A stretch of DNA of 64,000 nt from Trichomonas vaginalis G3 (Eukaryota > Parabasalia > Trichomonadida > Trichomonadidae): positions 1,302,001-1,366,000 of the forward strand of contig NC_067206.1 in assembly GCF_026262505.1 (NCBI RefSeq), given 5' to 3'. Below are positions 19,739-30,605 of this stretch, piece after piece; the stretch's first letter is position 1; each line of letters begins with the position of its first letter. Under the pieces are notes generated by a model that saw only the letters and a program-made list of their open reading frames with translations, was not told where the DNA came from and did not search any database. The translations under genes were made by a program, and so were the position numbers.

Positions 19739-20248
19739 ATGATCAAGACAGCTTTCCAGGGCACACCAGTTTCTCTTGCTGGCCAATTCGTCAAGGTCGG
19801 CGCTAAGGCTCCAGCCTTCAAGCTCACAAAGGGCGATCTTTCCTCTTTCACAGAGAAGGATATCAACGGCAAGTATGCAGTCCTCAACATCTTCCCATCC
19901 ATGGATACAGGTGTTTGCGCTGCTTCCGTCCGCAAGTTCAACAAGCTCGCCGCTTCCCTTCCAAACGCAGTTGTCCTTTGCATCTCCAAGGATCTTCCAT
20001 TCGCTCAGGGCCGCTTCTGCGCTGCTGAAGGCATCAAGAACGTAGTCCCACTTTCCGACTACAAGTACACATCCAAGTTCGCTGAGAATTATGGTGTCCT
20101 TATGGCCGACGGTCCACTCGAGGGTCTTCTTGCCCGCTCTGTTGTCGTTGTTAACCCACAGGGCAAGGTCATCTACAGAGAAATGGTTCCAGAAATCGTT
20201 CACGAACCAAACTACGATGCTGCCATCGCTGCTATTAAGAACGAATAA
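19739..20248 (+). CDS. tpx: Bacterial-type thiol peroxidase (Tpx)
   Basis: The 169-residue protein is an atypical 2-Cys peroxiredoxin of the Tpx group, which reduces peroxides with thioredoxin as electron donor. The peroxidatic cysteine lies in PSMDTGVCAASV (about residue 55) and the resolving cysteine in GRFCAAEG (about 89), the arrangement of E. coli Tpx. A Tpx of bacterial type is known from T. vaginalis, where it is reported in hydrogenosomes. The N-terminus (MIKTAFQGTPVSLAG) shows no obvious long presequence. Codons strongly favour C/G endings as in H2A, which suggests high expression. The stop overlaps TAAA. The bacterial affinity points to ancient lateral transfer. Confidence 0.95.
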   Translation: MIKTAFQGTPVSLAGQFVKVGAKAPAFKLTKGDLSSFTEKDINGKYAVLNIFPSMDTGVCAASVRKFNKLAASLPNAVVLCISKDLPFAQGRFCAAEGIKNVVPLSDYKYTSKFAENYGVLMADGPLEGLLARSVVVVNPQGKVIYREMVPEIVHEPNYDAAIAAIKNE

Positions 20249-20663
20249 ATCAATTAGCTTCACTAGGATGCGAATTTGATAATTATTCCTTTTTTAAGCT
20301 TTTTTTGTCTGACCCAATTTAAATTTATTTCATGAGATTTATCGGTCTTGACTCGTGAGTTTGAATCAAGATCATGTAAATAATGACACAGTAAGAAAGA
20401 ATTTATAACAAGAATCTCGTGATCATTTGATTTGAAAAGATTTCGACAAAAACTCGGATAATTTGAAAATAATTCATTTTCCATGAGTATCTATATCTAA
20501 TGAAATTATTCATAAACTTTGCTTGAAAAATTCAAAACCAATTATTTTTTTGAAAGGCAAATTATTTCAATTTTTATTTTACGTGTCAAATCGAGTAAGA
20601 ATCTGACACGTCCTGAAAAATAGTCAGTTTCTCGAACTAGGGGAAAATATCACGTTCTGAAAC
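20249..20663 (+). other. Gene-free spacer before TOR
   Basis: AT-rich intergenic sequence that ends in the TOR initiator. No other feature is seen. Confidence 0.4.
20650..20657 (+). promoter_or_regulatory. Initiator (Inr) of the TOR gene
   Basis: TCACGTTC with predicted +1 at A20652, 12 bases before the ATG. Confidence 0.5.
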
Positions 20664-23600
20664 ATGCTTCCTTTCCCATATCAGAAGTGGGCAAACCCAT
20701 TTGAGTTAATACGGGATGGGAGCTTTGAAGCATGGAAACGAATTCGTGATGAAATGCTGCGCAAATTGGGGCAGCATTTTCTAACTCTGTCGGAATCACA
20801 GTTATCCACAATATTCAGCGAGTGGGAAGGTGGTCTCCATCTAAGGAAGCAGAGTGAAAATAATGTGAACCAATTATCATGCTTACTCGTGATATCCCTT
20901 CTTTACTACTTTAGAAGATCATTTGAACATCTCAAGACATACTACCCAATTGTCAAAACTCTCCAATCGAGTCTGGATAGAAATATTACAAAGGCAGCCT
21001 CTGAAGTTATGAAATTAATTGGCAAAATTTCAGCAGATAACCAGACGTTTTTAAAAGAATCACTCGAACAGGCCAAAATTTTCCTATCGGTTAAACAGAG
21101 AAATACATATTCATACAATGCCTTATTACTTCTCAAAATAATTGGAAAATTTTTACCAACAGATTTTTTCAATGTTACGTCATATCACATTCCGGAAATA
21201 TGGAATGCTCTTTGTTCAGGTGATCCAGATTTCCGACACAATGCCGTAAAAGTTATGACCAGGCATTTTTCATTATTAGACACAACTACGACCTTTTCTT
21301 TCGGAAAATCAGTTTACTTGGATTCCATAGAAACGTTTAATTCAGGTATCCTTAATCCATCTGGAATCCTAGAGATTTTAGAAGTAATTTTCAAACTTGC
21401 TCCAACAATTGTCCAAATACCACAACTCTTCAATACAATAATTTCGGCAGCAAGCCACAATATTGAGTTCATTATCCCTTCAATTCCTTTATTTTGTCAA
21501 ATCATCGAAATATCTCCAAATGCATTGCCTTCAAACCATATCCAGTCATTTATTCTTCATGCTATATCCCTTCTCGAGCAGCCAAACTTCAAAAGAGCAC
21601 ATTTAGACAATATTATGAAATTAATAAAAATAACAAGCAAAGAAATGATTCCTACCCATGAAATAATTCTTCAGTGTAGGAAAGTACTACAAAATCACTC
21701 CATTTTGGAGAACCATTCCTATGTTTTTGAGTTATTTTATTTCTTATTGGATGTAGTTCCCGAAATACAGATTCCTACTACTCTCACCACACAGGCACAT
21801 CCTTCTCAGTGGCTAATAAAGGTCACAGCTCGAGTTTTTCCCACAGTTTACGATATGAAACAGAGACTTCTCGAATGGTACGAGATAGGCATCTCAAAGA
21901 CAGCTTCCAACAAAGAACTGACCATCGCATTGCAGATTGTCAAGGAATTCAAGGTCCAATTCTTTGAAAACCAACCGAATATTTTGGATAATCTCAGACA
22001 CGTGATATTTAACCAGAATGAAGCCATAAGAATGCTTTTTGCAGATACTCTGACAATGTTCCAGACTCCAAAAGGCATTTCCCTGTTAATTAGAATAGCT
22101 GTTTTTGATTCAAGTGAAAAAGTGAGATTATATTCATTAAAACTTCTTTCTGGAATAGATGCAGACATAAACTCTGATTCCCTGGTTAATTTGCTCGCTG
22201 ATCCTTCTTATTCAGTGAGAATTGCCGCAATTCCGATAATTGCAAAAGCATTTACCATAAATCCACTCACATTTTACTCTGTGATCCACAATTTCATCAC
22301 CAGTTTCGTTGAATCGACAATACACGAGCACGACATGCAGAAATTGTCCATTGCTTGTTCAATTTTGCCATCTATTGCCAAGAATTTCGTAAAACTCGTT
22401 CCGTCATGCATAAAAGACATAATATGGCTCTGCGTAATCCTCCTTCTTAACGGTTCTCCGTTTCCTTCAGCGTACGGCGAAATTGGCTCCGAATCTTTCG
22501 TTCATCCTTCGAATTTCGCTGCGGAAGACATCAGAACGAACCTCAGACACGACATGCTTAATAATTATTCGGTCGGATTCTTGACTTTGGACTCTTTTTC
22601 AGAAAAAGACGTGATTTTGAGAAGATTATTCACAATAGAAAGCGAAAACTGGTCAGAACTAAGAGATGCATCAATATTTGAGACGTTGAAAGCTATATCA
22701 ATGTACACTGTCCCTTATACTTTGCAAATTGTTCCATTATTTATAAATACTTTCAAAGCAAAGCATAAAGATGAAGTTTACTTAGCAGCAATTGACAGTT
22801 TAATTGATATAACATTAGCGTTCAACGCAAAAGTCAACTTTTTCAACTATTTCCCTGATTTTCTGAATATTTTAATGAAATTACTGTCAGAATCAACATC
22901 AGACAAGGTTGCAATCTCAATATTGAAGCTCATAGGTACAATTGGACCATCAGGAAAGCGAATTTTGAACCAGAATTTGGATTCAAATGCAGATGACAAA
23001 AATAAACTGTCATTTAAGCAGCAAAACTTCTTCACAAAAATCGCATTTGACCTCCTGATGCCTCTCCTTAAGCAACCGAGCCCTTCCACGATAATTTCTG
23101 TTACGAGAATTGTAATTGAAGATCCAGAGACAGTACTTCCGAACCTCGGACAAATCATAGCTGCCTTTGTACAGTCATTTAAGATTACCGATGATCCGTC
23201 ATCTCTTTTTAATTTGATAGATAACATTGCATTCCACACGAAAAACCACATGCTTCCATATATTGACCAGCTGATGCCTTTGTTCTTATACCATATACAC
23301 GATATCAACTGCTTATCTGTCATTGCGACGTTAAGTTGCAGTATTGGATACGAATTTACACAATACGCTTCAGTTCTGTATCCACACGCGATAAGAATGA
23401 TCACTACAAGGGATTTGAATTATTTAAAGGTACTTATGACCTTCCTTGTCGCTTCGATTGTCTACCAAAGACAATCTGCTTCAGTTTTATTTGATTTCAT
23501 CGAACAAAGGATCGCTCTCAGGAAAGATAATGATGACAACTTCATTCTCGTCATCATGAACAAGCTCTGCACCCTTCTACAATCAAGAGTTGTCAATTTA

Positions 23601-26600
23601 GAAGGTTCTAGAATACTAAACATCGCTTTTTCACTGGCGCAAAATGGAAAAAGAAAGTTGGTCGATGAATTACTCATTAATTTGTGTTTGTTTGCCAATA
23701 TCGGACTGCAAGAAGTCAGAGATTTCATGGATTTCTGCGATATTCAGTTTCCTAAGTTCATAGAATTCTTCGGATCGAACAAAGATAGAAGACCAACACT
23801 ATCTCCAAAGGAAAGAGCTATTAAAATCAACAAACCGTCGATGAATAACATATTATTAGGAGAATACAAAGAAGACTGTTTATTAGAAACGCCAGAACCA
23901 GTATTCAACCAACAAAGGAAATGGCTGGATGATATGAGTAGTCTTTTGATCTCAAATTGCCCTTCATTTGCAATTAGAGGTAGTTTAAACGTTGCTTTAC
24001 AGTACAGAAGCTTTAGAAACGATATATTTCCTTATGCGTTCTTAAGCTGCTGGCTCAACAGCTCTAAACAAGGTAAATCAAAAATTGCCAAAACAATTTT
24101 AACGGCGACAACAATTTACAAAGACTTAGAGCCAATAATATTCGATTTACTTGGTACTCTCACTCTTGTTGGCGACAAAATCGATATTCCTGACGATGTT
24201 TTATCAGAAGCAAGCCAATCAACACCTTTATCATTATTCTACATGCAGAGACACTTCAGAACTCACGAGAACGACAAGAAAGTCATAGAGAAAATGCTCT
24301 CAATCTACGTGAGAATGAGAATGTCCGATTCTGCAAGAGGCCTATTATGTAGAAAAGGTGACAACATAGGAAAGGAAAGTGAAGCAAAATGGTCTGAACA
24401 GTTAGGCGAATATGAAAAAGCATTAGAATACTATCAGATCGCTCAACAGAAGAATATTACGGGCCAAATCAGAATTTACTCAAAATTAGAACAATGGGAT
24501 ACAATTCGGAACCTATCTGATGTATTTCCTAACCTAAGAGCCTCCGAAAAGAAGAATTCTGCGATTTATTTCGCACAATCTTTCTTTTATTCTGGAGATT
24601 TCAAGAAAGTTGCCCAATACATCGACTATTTCAAGAACGAAGATGATTTTGCATCCATCCATTTCAAATCCGTGTTCTATATCTCAATAGGGAACTTCGA
24701 ATGCGCTGAAAAAGAAATCGAAATCGGATTTAACAAACTAGTCGAAAGCCGATCGATTTATTCCGGCAACGACACGAACCTTGCCATGCAACACATCGAA
24801 TTCGCTCACCAGCTCGTGGAACTCCAAGAAACTCTCGAGCTCAAAAAAGGGGGAGCGAAAAATGTCCCCGAAATTTGGCAGAACAGATTAGTTGCCTTCT
24901 CGGAAGAGTCAGACGCATGGCTCAGCCTCATCAAGACACGTTCACTCGTTGTATCTCCAGCAGACCACATAAAAACATGCATAAAGATGCTGAGTGTCCT
25001 CAGAAAAGAACATAAATTCAGAGCAATTGATTCTTATGTACAACGATTAAATTCAATTCAATTTCATACAGAGTTCATAATCAATTCACTTAAAGTATTA
25101 TGGGCGAGAGGTGAAAGAACAAAAGCCATTGACAACGTTGTCTTCCTTACGAAACTAATAACAATAAGCGACGAAAAGGAATTTGACGAAATTTTCAGTT
25201 CAAACCTCCAAAAATATGACACAGTTTACAAATTTTTGTCACCTTTTTTGGAAGGAACTTCAGCCAAAACATTTGATAACTACAAGAAGTATCTTCAGAA
25301 CAACAACGTCGATGACATCATGAGAGCCAGGATAATCAGAATTGCTGCGACATGGCAATACAATCTCTACAAAGCGAACACTTCATCTGTTGCCTCTCTT
25401 TCGAACATTTTGCAGAGTTTCCAGCTGAGCAACAAACTGAATGACAAAGACTACAGGACATGGGCGGGAATGGCCTATGCAACATCACGCGCATTGAGTC
25501 ATTCAGAAGAAAAAGTCCCTGAATACGCAGTTGACGCAATCAGTGGATTTTTGGAGGCAACGAAACTGAATACTTCGTTTTCTCTTGAATACCTTTGTCT
25601 TATGTTCTCCATTTTGTTCAGATACGGTGAGCACATCAAACTGCCTGAGAAATTGGAGGAAAGAATCATAAATTTGCCTCCAATCATCGTTATCCAGATA
25701 ATTCCTCAAATTGTCGCCCATCTGACACACAAAGAAGAATCAATCAGAAGAATTGTTACTTCAATCATCACGAAATTTGCTGCTGACCACTTCGAAGCAG
25801 TTGTTTTCTCATTGAACATTTTGACGCACACAAAAGATGAATCAAAGGCAAAACTGGTAAAAGATGTTCTGAATTCTATTGGTTCACTTCACCCGACCAT
25901 TTATAATGATACTAAATTGTTTATTACTGGAATGAGGAGTGCAGCAGTTTCTCTAGCAGAAGTCATTATTTCCATGATAAACAGAGCGACACGATGCAAG
26001 AATCCAATGGAATACATTACAATTGTCAGTGAAATATTGAAAATCAGTCAAAATCCTGAGTGCGAACACGACAGATTTGTCATGAGAATGGTCAACTCTT
26101 CGTTGCAGAGAGTTGCACAGTCCTACAAACAAGTAAACAGCGGTGACAACCAGGCATCAAGAATGCTAGTTGATAATTTGTACAGTTTGTATCAGGACCT
26201 TGAAAATTCTCTCAAAAAATTGGATACAATTTCACTGTCAAAATTTTCAGAAAATTTGGCAGGAAAACGTCACTTTTCATTAGTTGTTCCCGGCCAATAT
26301 TTTGTAGATAAAGATGGTCCAAAGATACATTACATCGATCCAACACTCCATGTTCTAAATACAGCGCAACATCCTAGATCAACACATTTAGTTGATGAAA
26401 CAGGGAAGAAGTGGAAATTCCTTTTGAAAGGAAACGAAGATTTGAGATTGGATCAGCGAATCATGCAGTTCTTTTCACTCCTTAATTCACTAATCAAAAC
26501 GAACAGATTGACGAGTGATTTAGGAGTGACAATTGAACAGTACGCGATCATTCCTTTCGCTCCTGACGCAGGATTAGTTACATGGGTAACTGGCGCAGAC

Positions 26601-27350
26601 ACTTTGTTGCAACTCGTCTACGATTTCAGGAATGAAAGAGGAATAAATCCACTTCTGGAGCAGATTGTCTGCAAAGAATTCACTGAAGCTCAGTACACAT
26701 ACTTGAATAACTTGCAGAGATTGGAAATCTGCAAAGACATATTCAAGATATCCCCAGCAAATGAACTGAGAGAAACAATTTGGTTGAGATCTTCGTCATC
26801 GCAAGCATGGGTTGCTCATACGAGAAGTTACACGTTGAGCACAAGTTTGATGTCGATTGCTGGCTTTGTCATTGGATTGGGCGATAGACATCCAAGCAAT
26901 ATAATGATACAGAGACATACAGGAAAAGTTGTTCATATCGATTTCGGAGACAGTTTCGATTCGACGGTTTTGAGGAAGAAATTCCCTGAATACGTTCCTT
27001 TCAGACTCACAAGAATGATTGTCAACGCTTTGGACGGTGAATCTGTTGAAGGTTTGTTTAGGAAATCTTGCGAAGACATTCTCTGGGTGTTGAGAGATAA
27101 CTTGTCACCAATTGTTGCACAGCTGGAGATATTCGTTCACGAGCCAATTTTCTCCAATAAAACAAATAGTGACGGAGGTGCTGTTCAACATAATATTCTG
27201 TCTAGAGTTGCTGCAAAATTGAGCGGATTGCACGAAAGTCCGACTGGACACGAGATGAAGACTGGAGAACAGGTTGACTTGCTGATCAGTAAGGCAATTG
27301 ATCCGGTTTTGTATTCAAGACATTACATTGGATGGTGTCCTTTCTGGTAA
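20664..27350 (+). CDS. TOR: Serine/threonine kinase TOR (PIKK family)
   Basis: This 2228-residue protein is a target-of-rapamycin kinase, the nutrient-sensing growth regulator. HEAT-type helical repeats fill about residues 1-1150, then a FAT region (about 1200-1700), an FRB-like helical bundle (about 1750-1850), the kinase domain and a FATC tail. Kinase motifs are FLLKGNEDLRLDQR (ATP-binding lysine, about 1920), LGDRHPSNIM (catalytic loop, about 2073) and HIDFGDSF (metal binding, about 2092). The last residues HYIGWCPFW are the TOR FATC signature, which separates it from ATM, ATR and DNA-PK. It is shorter than human mTOR (about 2550). In the FRB, the tryptophan that contacts rapamycin in other species is not visible (the region reads LQRVAQSY). 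The gene is a single intact frame. Confidence 0.97.
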   Translation: MLPFPYQKWANPFELIRDGSFEAWKRIRDEMLRKLGQHFLTLSESQLSTIFSEWEGGLHLRKQSENNVNQLSCLLVISLLYYFRRSFEHLKTYYPIVKTLQSSLDRNITKAASEVMKLIGKISADNQTFLKESLEQAKIFLSVKQRNTYSYNALLLLKIIGKFLPTDFFNVTSYHIPEIWNALCSGDPDFRHNAVKVMTRHFSLLDTTTTFSFGKSVYLDSIETFNSGILNPSGILEILEVIFKLAPTIVQIPQLFNTIISAASHNIEFIIPSIPLFCQIIEISPNALPSNHIQSFILHAISLLEQPNFKRAHLDNIMKLIKITSKEMIPTHEIILQCRKVLQNHSILENHSYVFELFYFLLDVVPEIQIPTTLTTQAHPSQWLIKVTARVFPTVYDMKQRLLEWYEIGISKTASNKELTIALQIVKEFKVQFFENQPNILDNLRHVIFNQNEAIRMLFADTLTMFQTPKGISLLIRIAVFDSSEKVRLYSLKLLSGIDADINSDSLVNLLADPSYSVRIAAIPIIAKAFTINPLTFYSVIHNFITSFVESTIHEHDMQKLSIACSILPSIAKNFVKLVPSCIKDIIWLCVILLLNGSPFPSAYGEIGSESFVHPSNFAAEDIRTNLRHDMLNNYSVGFLTLDSFSEKDVILRRLFTIESENWSELRDASIFETLKAISMYTVPYTLQIVPLFINTFKAKHKDEVYLAAIDSLIDITLAFNAKVNFFNYFPDFLNILMKLLSESTSDKVAISILKLIGTIGPSGKRILNQNLDSNADDKNKLSFKQQNFFTKIAFDLLMPLLKQPSPSTIISVTRIVIEDPETVLPNLGQIIAAFVQSFKITDDPSSLFNLIDNIAFHTKNHMLPYIDQLMPLFLYHIHDINCLSVIATLSCSIGYEFTQYASVLYPHAIRMITTRDLNYLKVLMTFLVASIVYQRQSASVLFDFIEQRIALRKDNDDNFILVIMNKLCTLLQSRVVNLEGSRILNIAFSLAQNGKRKLVDELLINLCLFANIGLQEVRDFMDFCDIQFPKFIEFFGSNKDRRPTLSPKERAIKINKPSMNNILLGEYKEDCLLETPEPVFNQQRKWLDDMSSLLISNCPSFAIRGSLNVALQYRSFRNDIFPYAFLSCWLNSSKQGKSKIAKTILTATTIYKDLEPIIFDLLGTLTLVGDKIDIPDDVLSEASQSTPLSLFYMQRHFRTHENDKKVIEKMLSIYVRMRMSDSARGLLCRKGDNIGKESEAKWSEQLGEYEKALEYYQIAQQKNITGQIRIYSKLEQWDTIRNLSDVFPNLRASEKKNSAIYFAQSFFYSGDFKKVAQYIDYFKNEDDFASIHFKSVFYISIGNFECAEKEIEIGFNKLVESRSIYSGNDTNLAMQHIEFAHQLVELQETLELKKGGAKNVPEIWQNRLVAFSEESDAWLSLIKTRSLVVSPADHIKTCIKMLSVLRKEHKFRAIDSYVQRLNSIQFHTEFIINSLKVLWARGERTKAIDNVVFLTKLITISDEKEFDEIFSSNLQKYDTVYKFLSPFLEGTSAKTFDNYKKYLQNNNVDDIMRARIIRIAATWQYNLYKANTSSVASLSNILQSFQLSNKLNDKDYRTWAGMAYATSRALSHSEEKVPEYAVDAISGFLEATKLNTSFSLEYLCLMFSILFRYGEHIKLPEKLEERIINLPPIIVIQIIPQIVAHLTHKEESIRRIVTSIITKFAADHFEAVVFSLNILTHTKDESKAKLVKDVLNSIGSLHPTIYNDTKLFITGMRSAAVSLAEVIISMINRATRCKNPMEYITIVSEILKISQNPECEHDRFVMRMVNSSLQRVAQSYKQVNSGDNQASRMLVDNLYSLYQDLENSLKKLDTISLSKFSENLAGKRHFSLVVPGQYFVDKDGPKIHYIDPTLHVLNTAQHPRSTHLVDETGKKWKFLLKGNEDLRLDQRIMQFFSLLNSLIKTNRLTSDLGVTIEQYAIIPFAPDAGLVTWVTGADTLLQLVYDFRNERGINPLLEQIVCKEFTEAQYTYLNNLQRLEICKDIFKISPANELRETIWLRSSSSQAWVAHTRSYTLSTSLMSIAGFVIGLGDRHPSNIMIQRHTGKVVHIDFGDSFDSTVLRKKFPEYVPFRLTRMIVNALDGESVEGLFRKSCEDILWVLRDNLSPIVAQLEIFVHEPIFSNKTNSDGGAVQHNILSRVAAKLSGLHESPTGHEMKTGEQVDLLISKAIDPVLYSRHYIGWCPFW

Positions 27351-28728
27351 TTTTGTTTGAATATTTTTTTTGTTTTTTATATATTATATAAATTTTTTTT
27401 AATATTTAACTATAACTGTCTATTTTTTTTCTCCATATGACCAGTTATCAGTTTAGGATGCACCTTATCACTCTCAGACATTCTCTCAATTTTTTTAGAT
27501 ACCAAAGCTTTATATCCTAATTTTTTATGATTAAAAGTTAATATTTTTCATCAGGAAAAAGCTAGGGTGGCAGGAAACCCCCATAGCATCTCATTACCTA
27601 ATTGGGTTATCTCGAATCTGATACTATATTTAGAAAATACGTCAATAATAGCCTATTATATTTTTAATCATGAGTCTCCAATCCTTGATTTGAGCGAGTT
27701 ATTAAAGTTCTTTTCGCCATATATTTTGAAGAAAAAGTGTCACCTTTTCTTATGATGATTTGAAATCTAGCTGTGCTTTATGTGATCACAATCAATCCAA
27801 CTTTGTATGATAAAAAAGAAAATATAAGAGTTTATTTAATATGTTATATAGCAAACATATTGTTATTTCTTGTGGTTGATGTAAACTATTTTGTTTAAAA
27901 CGTCATAAAATGTCATTTTTTGAGTGCGGGGATAATTGATAAAATAAAGTTTTCAGAATTACTGATAATTATTAATAAAAAACCTATCAAAGAATTATGA
28001 AATACATAACTTTTTATTATTATGTTTTAACTCATTTGGTTGTTACAACCATTGGTTATGGCGATGAGCGAATCGTAATTCGAAGTGAACTTTTTTGTCA
28101 AAATTACCCGAATAAACTTGGATGCTAAAAAATATCTGAATAGATGAGATAGAACAAAATCTAATACAGAATTATTTATGTTATCAATCATCTTTTATAT
28201 CATACTTATTAAATATCCAGAAGAATATCCCAATAACAAACTGAGATTCAAATATGGTTTTCAGATTCAATTTTTTTGACAAAATTAATTTTTTTCGTTC
28301 CTGAAGATACAAATTCCATCTTTTCGATCTCATTCAAATCTTTTAATCAAAGTTACACAACTATAAGTTACCTAATTTAACAAAGGTTTATAAATATGAA
28401 ACCAGAATGTAGCTATCTCCTTATGATCCCTAGATGCTACGGGGGTTTCCTGCCACCCTATATTATAAATCACAATCCAGTACCTCATATGACAGCTATA
28501 CTTTTTTTTGCTATTAAAATAAAGATATATTGATGCTATGAGCATGTCCAAAATATTTTTCAAAATAAATTTGACTTTTGATAAAAGATATTTATTTTCT
28601 TACATATTTTAAAGAGTAATATTTAAGAATTGGACTTGATAAGCTTGGACCACAAGCATCATATTAAGCGCAGTTGCATTTTAAATGATAAAAACATTAT
28701 TCAAAAATTGTTTTGCTATTGGTGAACA
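27351..28728 (+). other. Intergenic stretch holding a short DNA transposon
   Basis: There are no genes. The middle 894 bases are a terminal-inverted-repeat element described separately; the flanks are AT-rich spacer. Confidence 0.5.
27565..28458. mobile_element. Non-autonomous TIR element, TA target site
   Basis: The element has 27-base terminal inverted repeats (27565-27591 and 28432-28458) that begin GGGTGGCAGGAAACCCCC and differ at one position. A TA flanks each end (27563-27564, 28459-28460), which fits a TA target duplication of the Tc1/mariner type. It is 894 bases long and has no transposase-like frame, so it must have been moved in trans. The near-identical ends suggest recent insertion. 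Superfamily is inference from the TA duplication; other TA-targeting families are possible. Confidence 0.75.
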
Positions 28729-30267
28729 TTAATAAGAATTAATCTCGTTCAGTTTATTTATAATTGCACCTCGTGAAACAAGTAGGTCTGATATCTCTTT
28801 GTAATGATGCATATCTGCGTAATCAAGAGCAGTCTTTTTATAAAAATCTTCCACATTGATATCAATTCCATTTAAAATAAGAATCTCTGAAATTTCTTTT
28901 CTATTATTTTTTGATGCTATATGGAGGGCTGTCTTCCCATACTTTTGTTGTGCATTTATGTCAACACCATGTGTTATTAAAAATTCTACCATTTCTTTAC
29001 TATTATATAATACAGCCATATGAAGGGCAGTATTACCACCAAGATCCATTTTGTTGATATCTATTCCATTCAAAATCAATGTTTCTGCGGCATCTTTACT
29101 ATTACCAATAGCTGCAAAATGAAGAGCATTTCTCCCTGTGCTTTTTTCTGTTGCATTTATATTTGCATCATGAGTTATAAGAAATTCAATTATTTCCTTG
29201 TGATTATTCTCTGCAGCATAATAAAGTGCGGTTTTCCCATCATAATCTATTGAATTCACATCAGCCCCATGAGAAATAAAAAGTTCAACTAATTCTTTAT
29301 AACCATTCTCTGCTGCTATATGAAGAGGAGTTTTCATTCTTCTCTGTTCTTGCCACTTTGGATAGGAAGCACGTGAAAGAGCACATTCACAAAGTGATGG
29401 ACTGTTGTACTGCAATGCAATCAGTAGAATATCATTTGGCAGCGGATCTATTATTTGATCCAAATAAATTAAAATTGCTTGAAAGTTGTTGAATTCAGAA
29501 CAGTATCTAATATCAATATATAGGTCATAATTATCCATCAGAAAACAAACAAAATCAATGTTATGTGAAGCAATTGCATATTTCATGCATATTTGATCTG
29601 GAGCTTGATATTTCAAGCATTCGTTCATAATATCTGGATTTCCACCCAAAAATGAAAATTGAAAACATCGCTGGGAGATTTCTGAGTTAAATTTTGATCG
29701 TAATATCTTAAAACAGTTCACAGAACCATGATAACAACAAATTTCAAGTAATGATAAATCTTTTTCTGGATCTGGATAAAAATAACTTTTTAATGTTTGG
29801 TTGACATCAAATCCATCTCTTTCTGTAAATTTAATGAATGAATTTATATCATCATTCATGATTGCTTTGTAAATTGTATCCTTTTCATGAACATCTATTG
29901 TATAATTTTGAGAAACAAAATAATTTTTAGGATCAACAGGGAAAATATAGTCATATTCCTTATGAAGAACGTAATCAAAAAGAGATGATTTGAATGAAAA
30001 GCCTTTTGGATGATATTTGTCGTATATTTTTCTAAATAACTCTAAATATGATCTAAAATGACGATTATTATACACAGACGCGATTTTTATATCTTCTAGA
30101 ATATTACACAGCTTCATTTTTTTCGTTTTGATTATTTTTGTTTTGATTTCTTTGTAAATCTTGTTTATTTCTTTGTCATCCACTGCCCTAAGTCTGTATA
30201 TTGCAGAGATAGTCTCAATGTAGTCACGATTCAATTCAATTAGTAATTTGCAATTAAAATCATTCAT
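28729..30267 (-). CDS. Ankyrin repeat protein with DUF3447-type N-terminus
   Basis: The 512-residue protein belongs to the very large trichomonad ankyrin family. The N-terminal 300 residues (with units such as LSLLEICCYHGSVNCFKIL) resemble DUF3447, a domain of degenerate ankyrin-like helices. Six standard ankyrin repeats follow (about 307-506), with motifs such as KTPLHIAAENGYKELVELF and NTALHMAVLYNSKEMVEFL. Such proteins probably mediate protein binding; no partner can be told. A TCAGTTTT initiator-like site lies 2 to 9 bases before the ATG. The gene is complete. Confidence 0.92.
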   Translation of the reverse strand: MNDFNCKLLIELNRDYIETISAIYRLRAVDDKEINKIYKEIKTKIIKTKKMKLCNILEDIKIASVYNNRHFRSYLELFRKIYDKYHPKGFSFKSSLFDYVLHKEYDYIFPVDPKNYFVSQNYTIDVHEKDTIYKAIMNDDINSFIKFTERDGFDVNQTLKSYFYPDPEKDLSLLEICCYHGSVNCFKILRSKFNSEISQRCFQFSFLGGNPDIMNECLKYQAPDQICMKYAIASHNIDFVCFLMDNYDLYIDIRYCSEFNNFQAILIYLDQIIDPLPNDILLIALQYNSPSLCECALSRASYPKWQEQRRMKTPLHIAAENGYKELVELFISHGADVNSIDYDGKTALYYAAENNHKEIIEFLITHDANINATEKSTGRNALHFAAIGNSKDAAETLILNGIDINKMDLGGNTALHMAVLYNSKEMVEFLITHGVDINAQQKYGKTALHIASKNNRKEISEILILNGIDINVEDFYKKTALDYADMHHYKEISDLLVSRGAIINKLNEINSY

Positions 30268-30355
30268 GAAAACTGAAATAAAAAAATTAAAAAAACATTT
30301 TGAGTTTCCGAACTTCTAGTAAAATCTTTTATTTTGAGTGAAATGCAATAAAAAT

Positions 30356-30605
30356 TTAGATTCTGCAACAGCCACTATCTTCATTTGCTTTATCTTCATG
30401 TTTCTTCTCAGGAGCTGCTGCTGGCTTTTCTGGCTCTGCAGGTTTTACAGGCTCTTCTGGCTTTGCTGGTGGCAAAGAGCCTAGATTACTTAAGTATTTT
30501 CTTAATGCAGTTTCAAAAAGCTCTTTTATATTAGTATTGGCAAGCGCAGAAGTTTCGAAGAAAAGGGCATCGTTTTCTTCAGCAAATTTCTTAACAACTT
30601 CAGTA
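30356..30605 (-). pseudogene. Rab GTPase, C-terminal fragment only
   Basis: The minus strand encodes about 83 residues that match the end of a Rab protein: KKFAEENDALFFETSAL (helix plus the ETSA guanine-binding motif), a C-terminal helix, a Pro/Glu/Lys-rich hypervariable tail and a prenylation end SGCCRI. The G1-G4 motifs are missing because the frame stops at 30605-30606, where ankyrin coding sequence on the other strand begins. This is a truncated gene left by a rearrangement. The tail is undamaged, so the break is probably recent. Confidence 0.8.

Noticed and set aside
19730-20263. Long minus-strand frame over the thiol peroxidase
   Set aside because: Exact shadow of the Tpx gene, with no known protein pattern.
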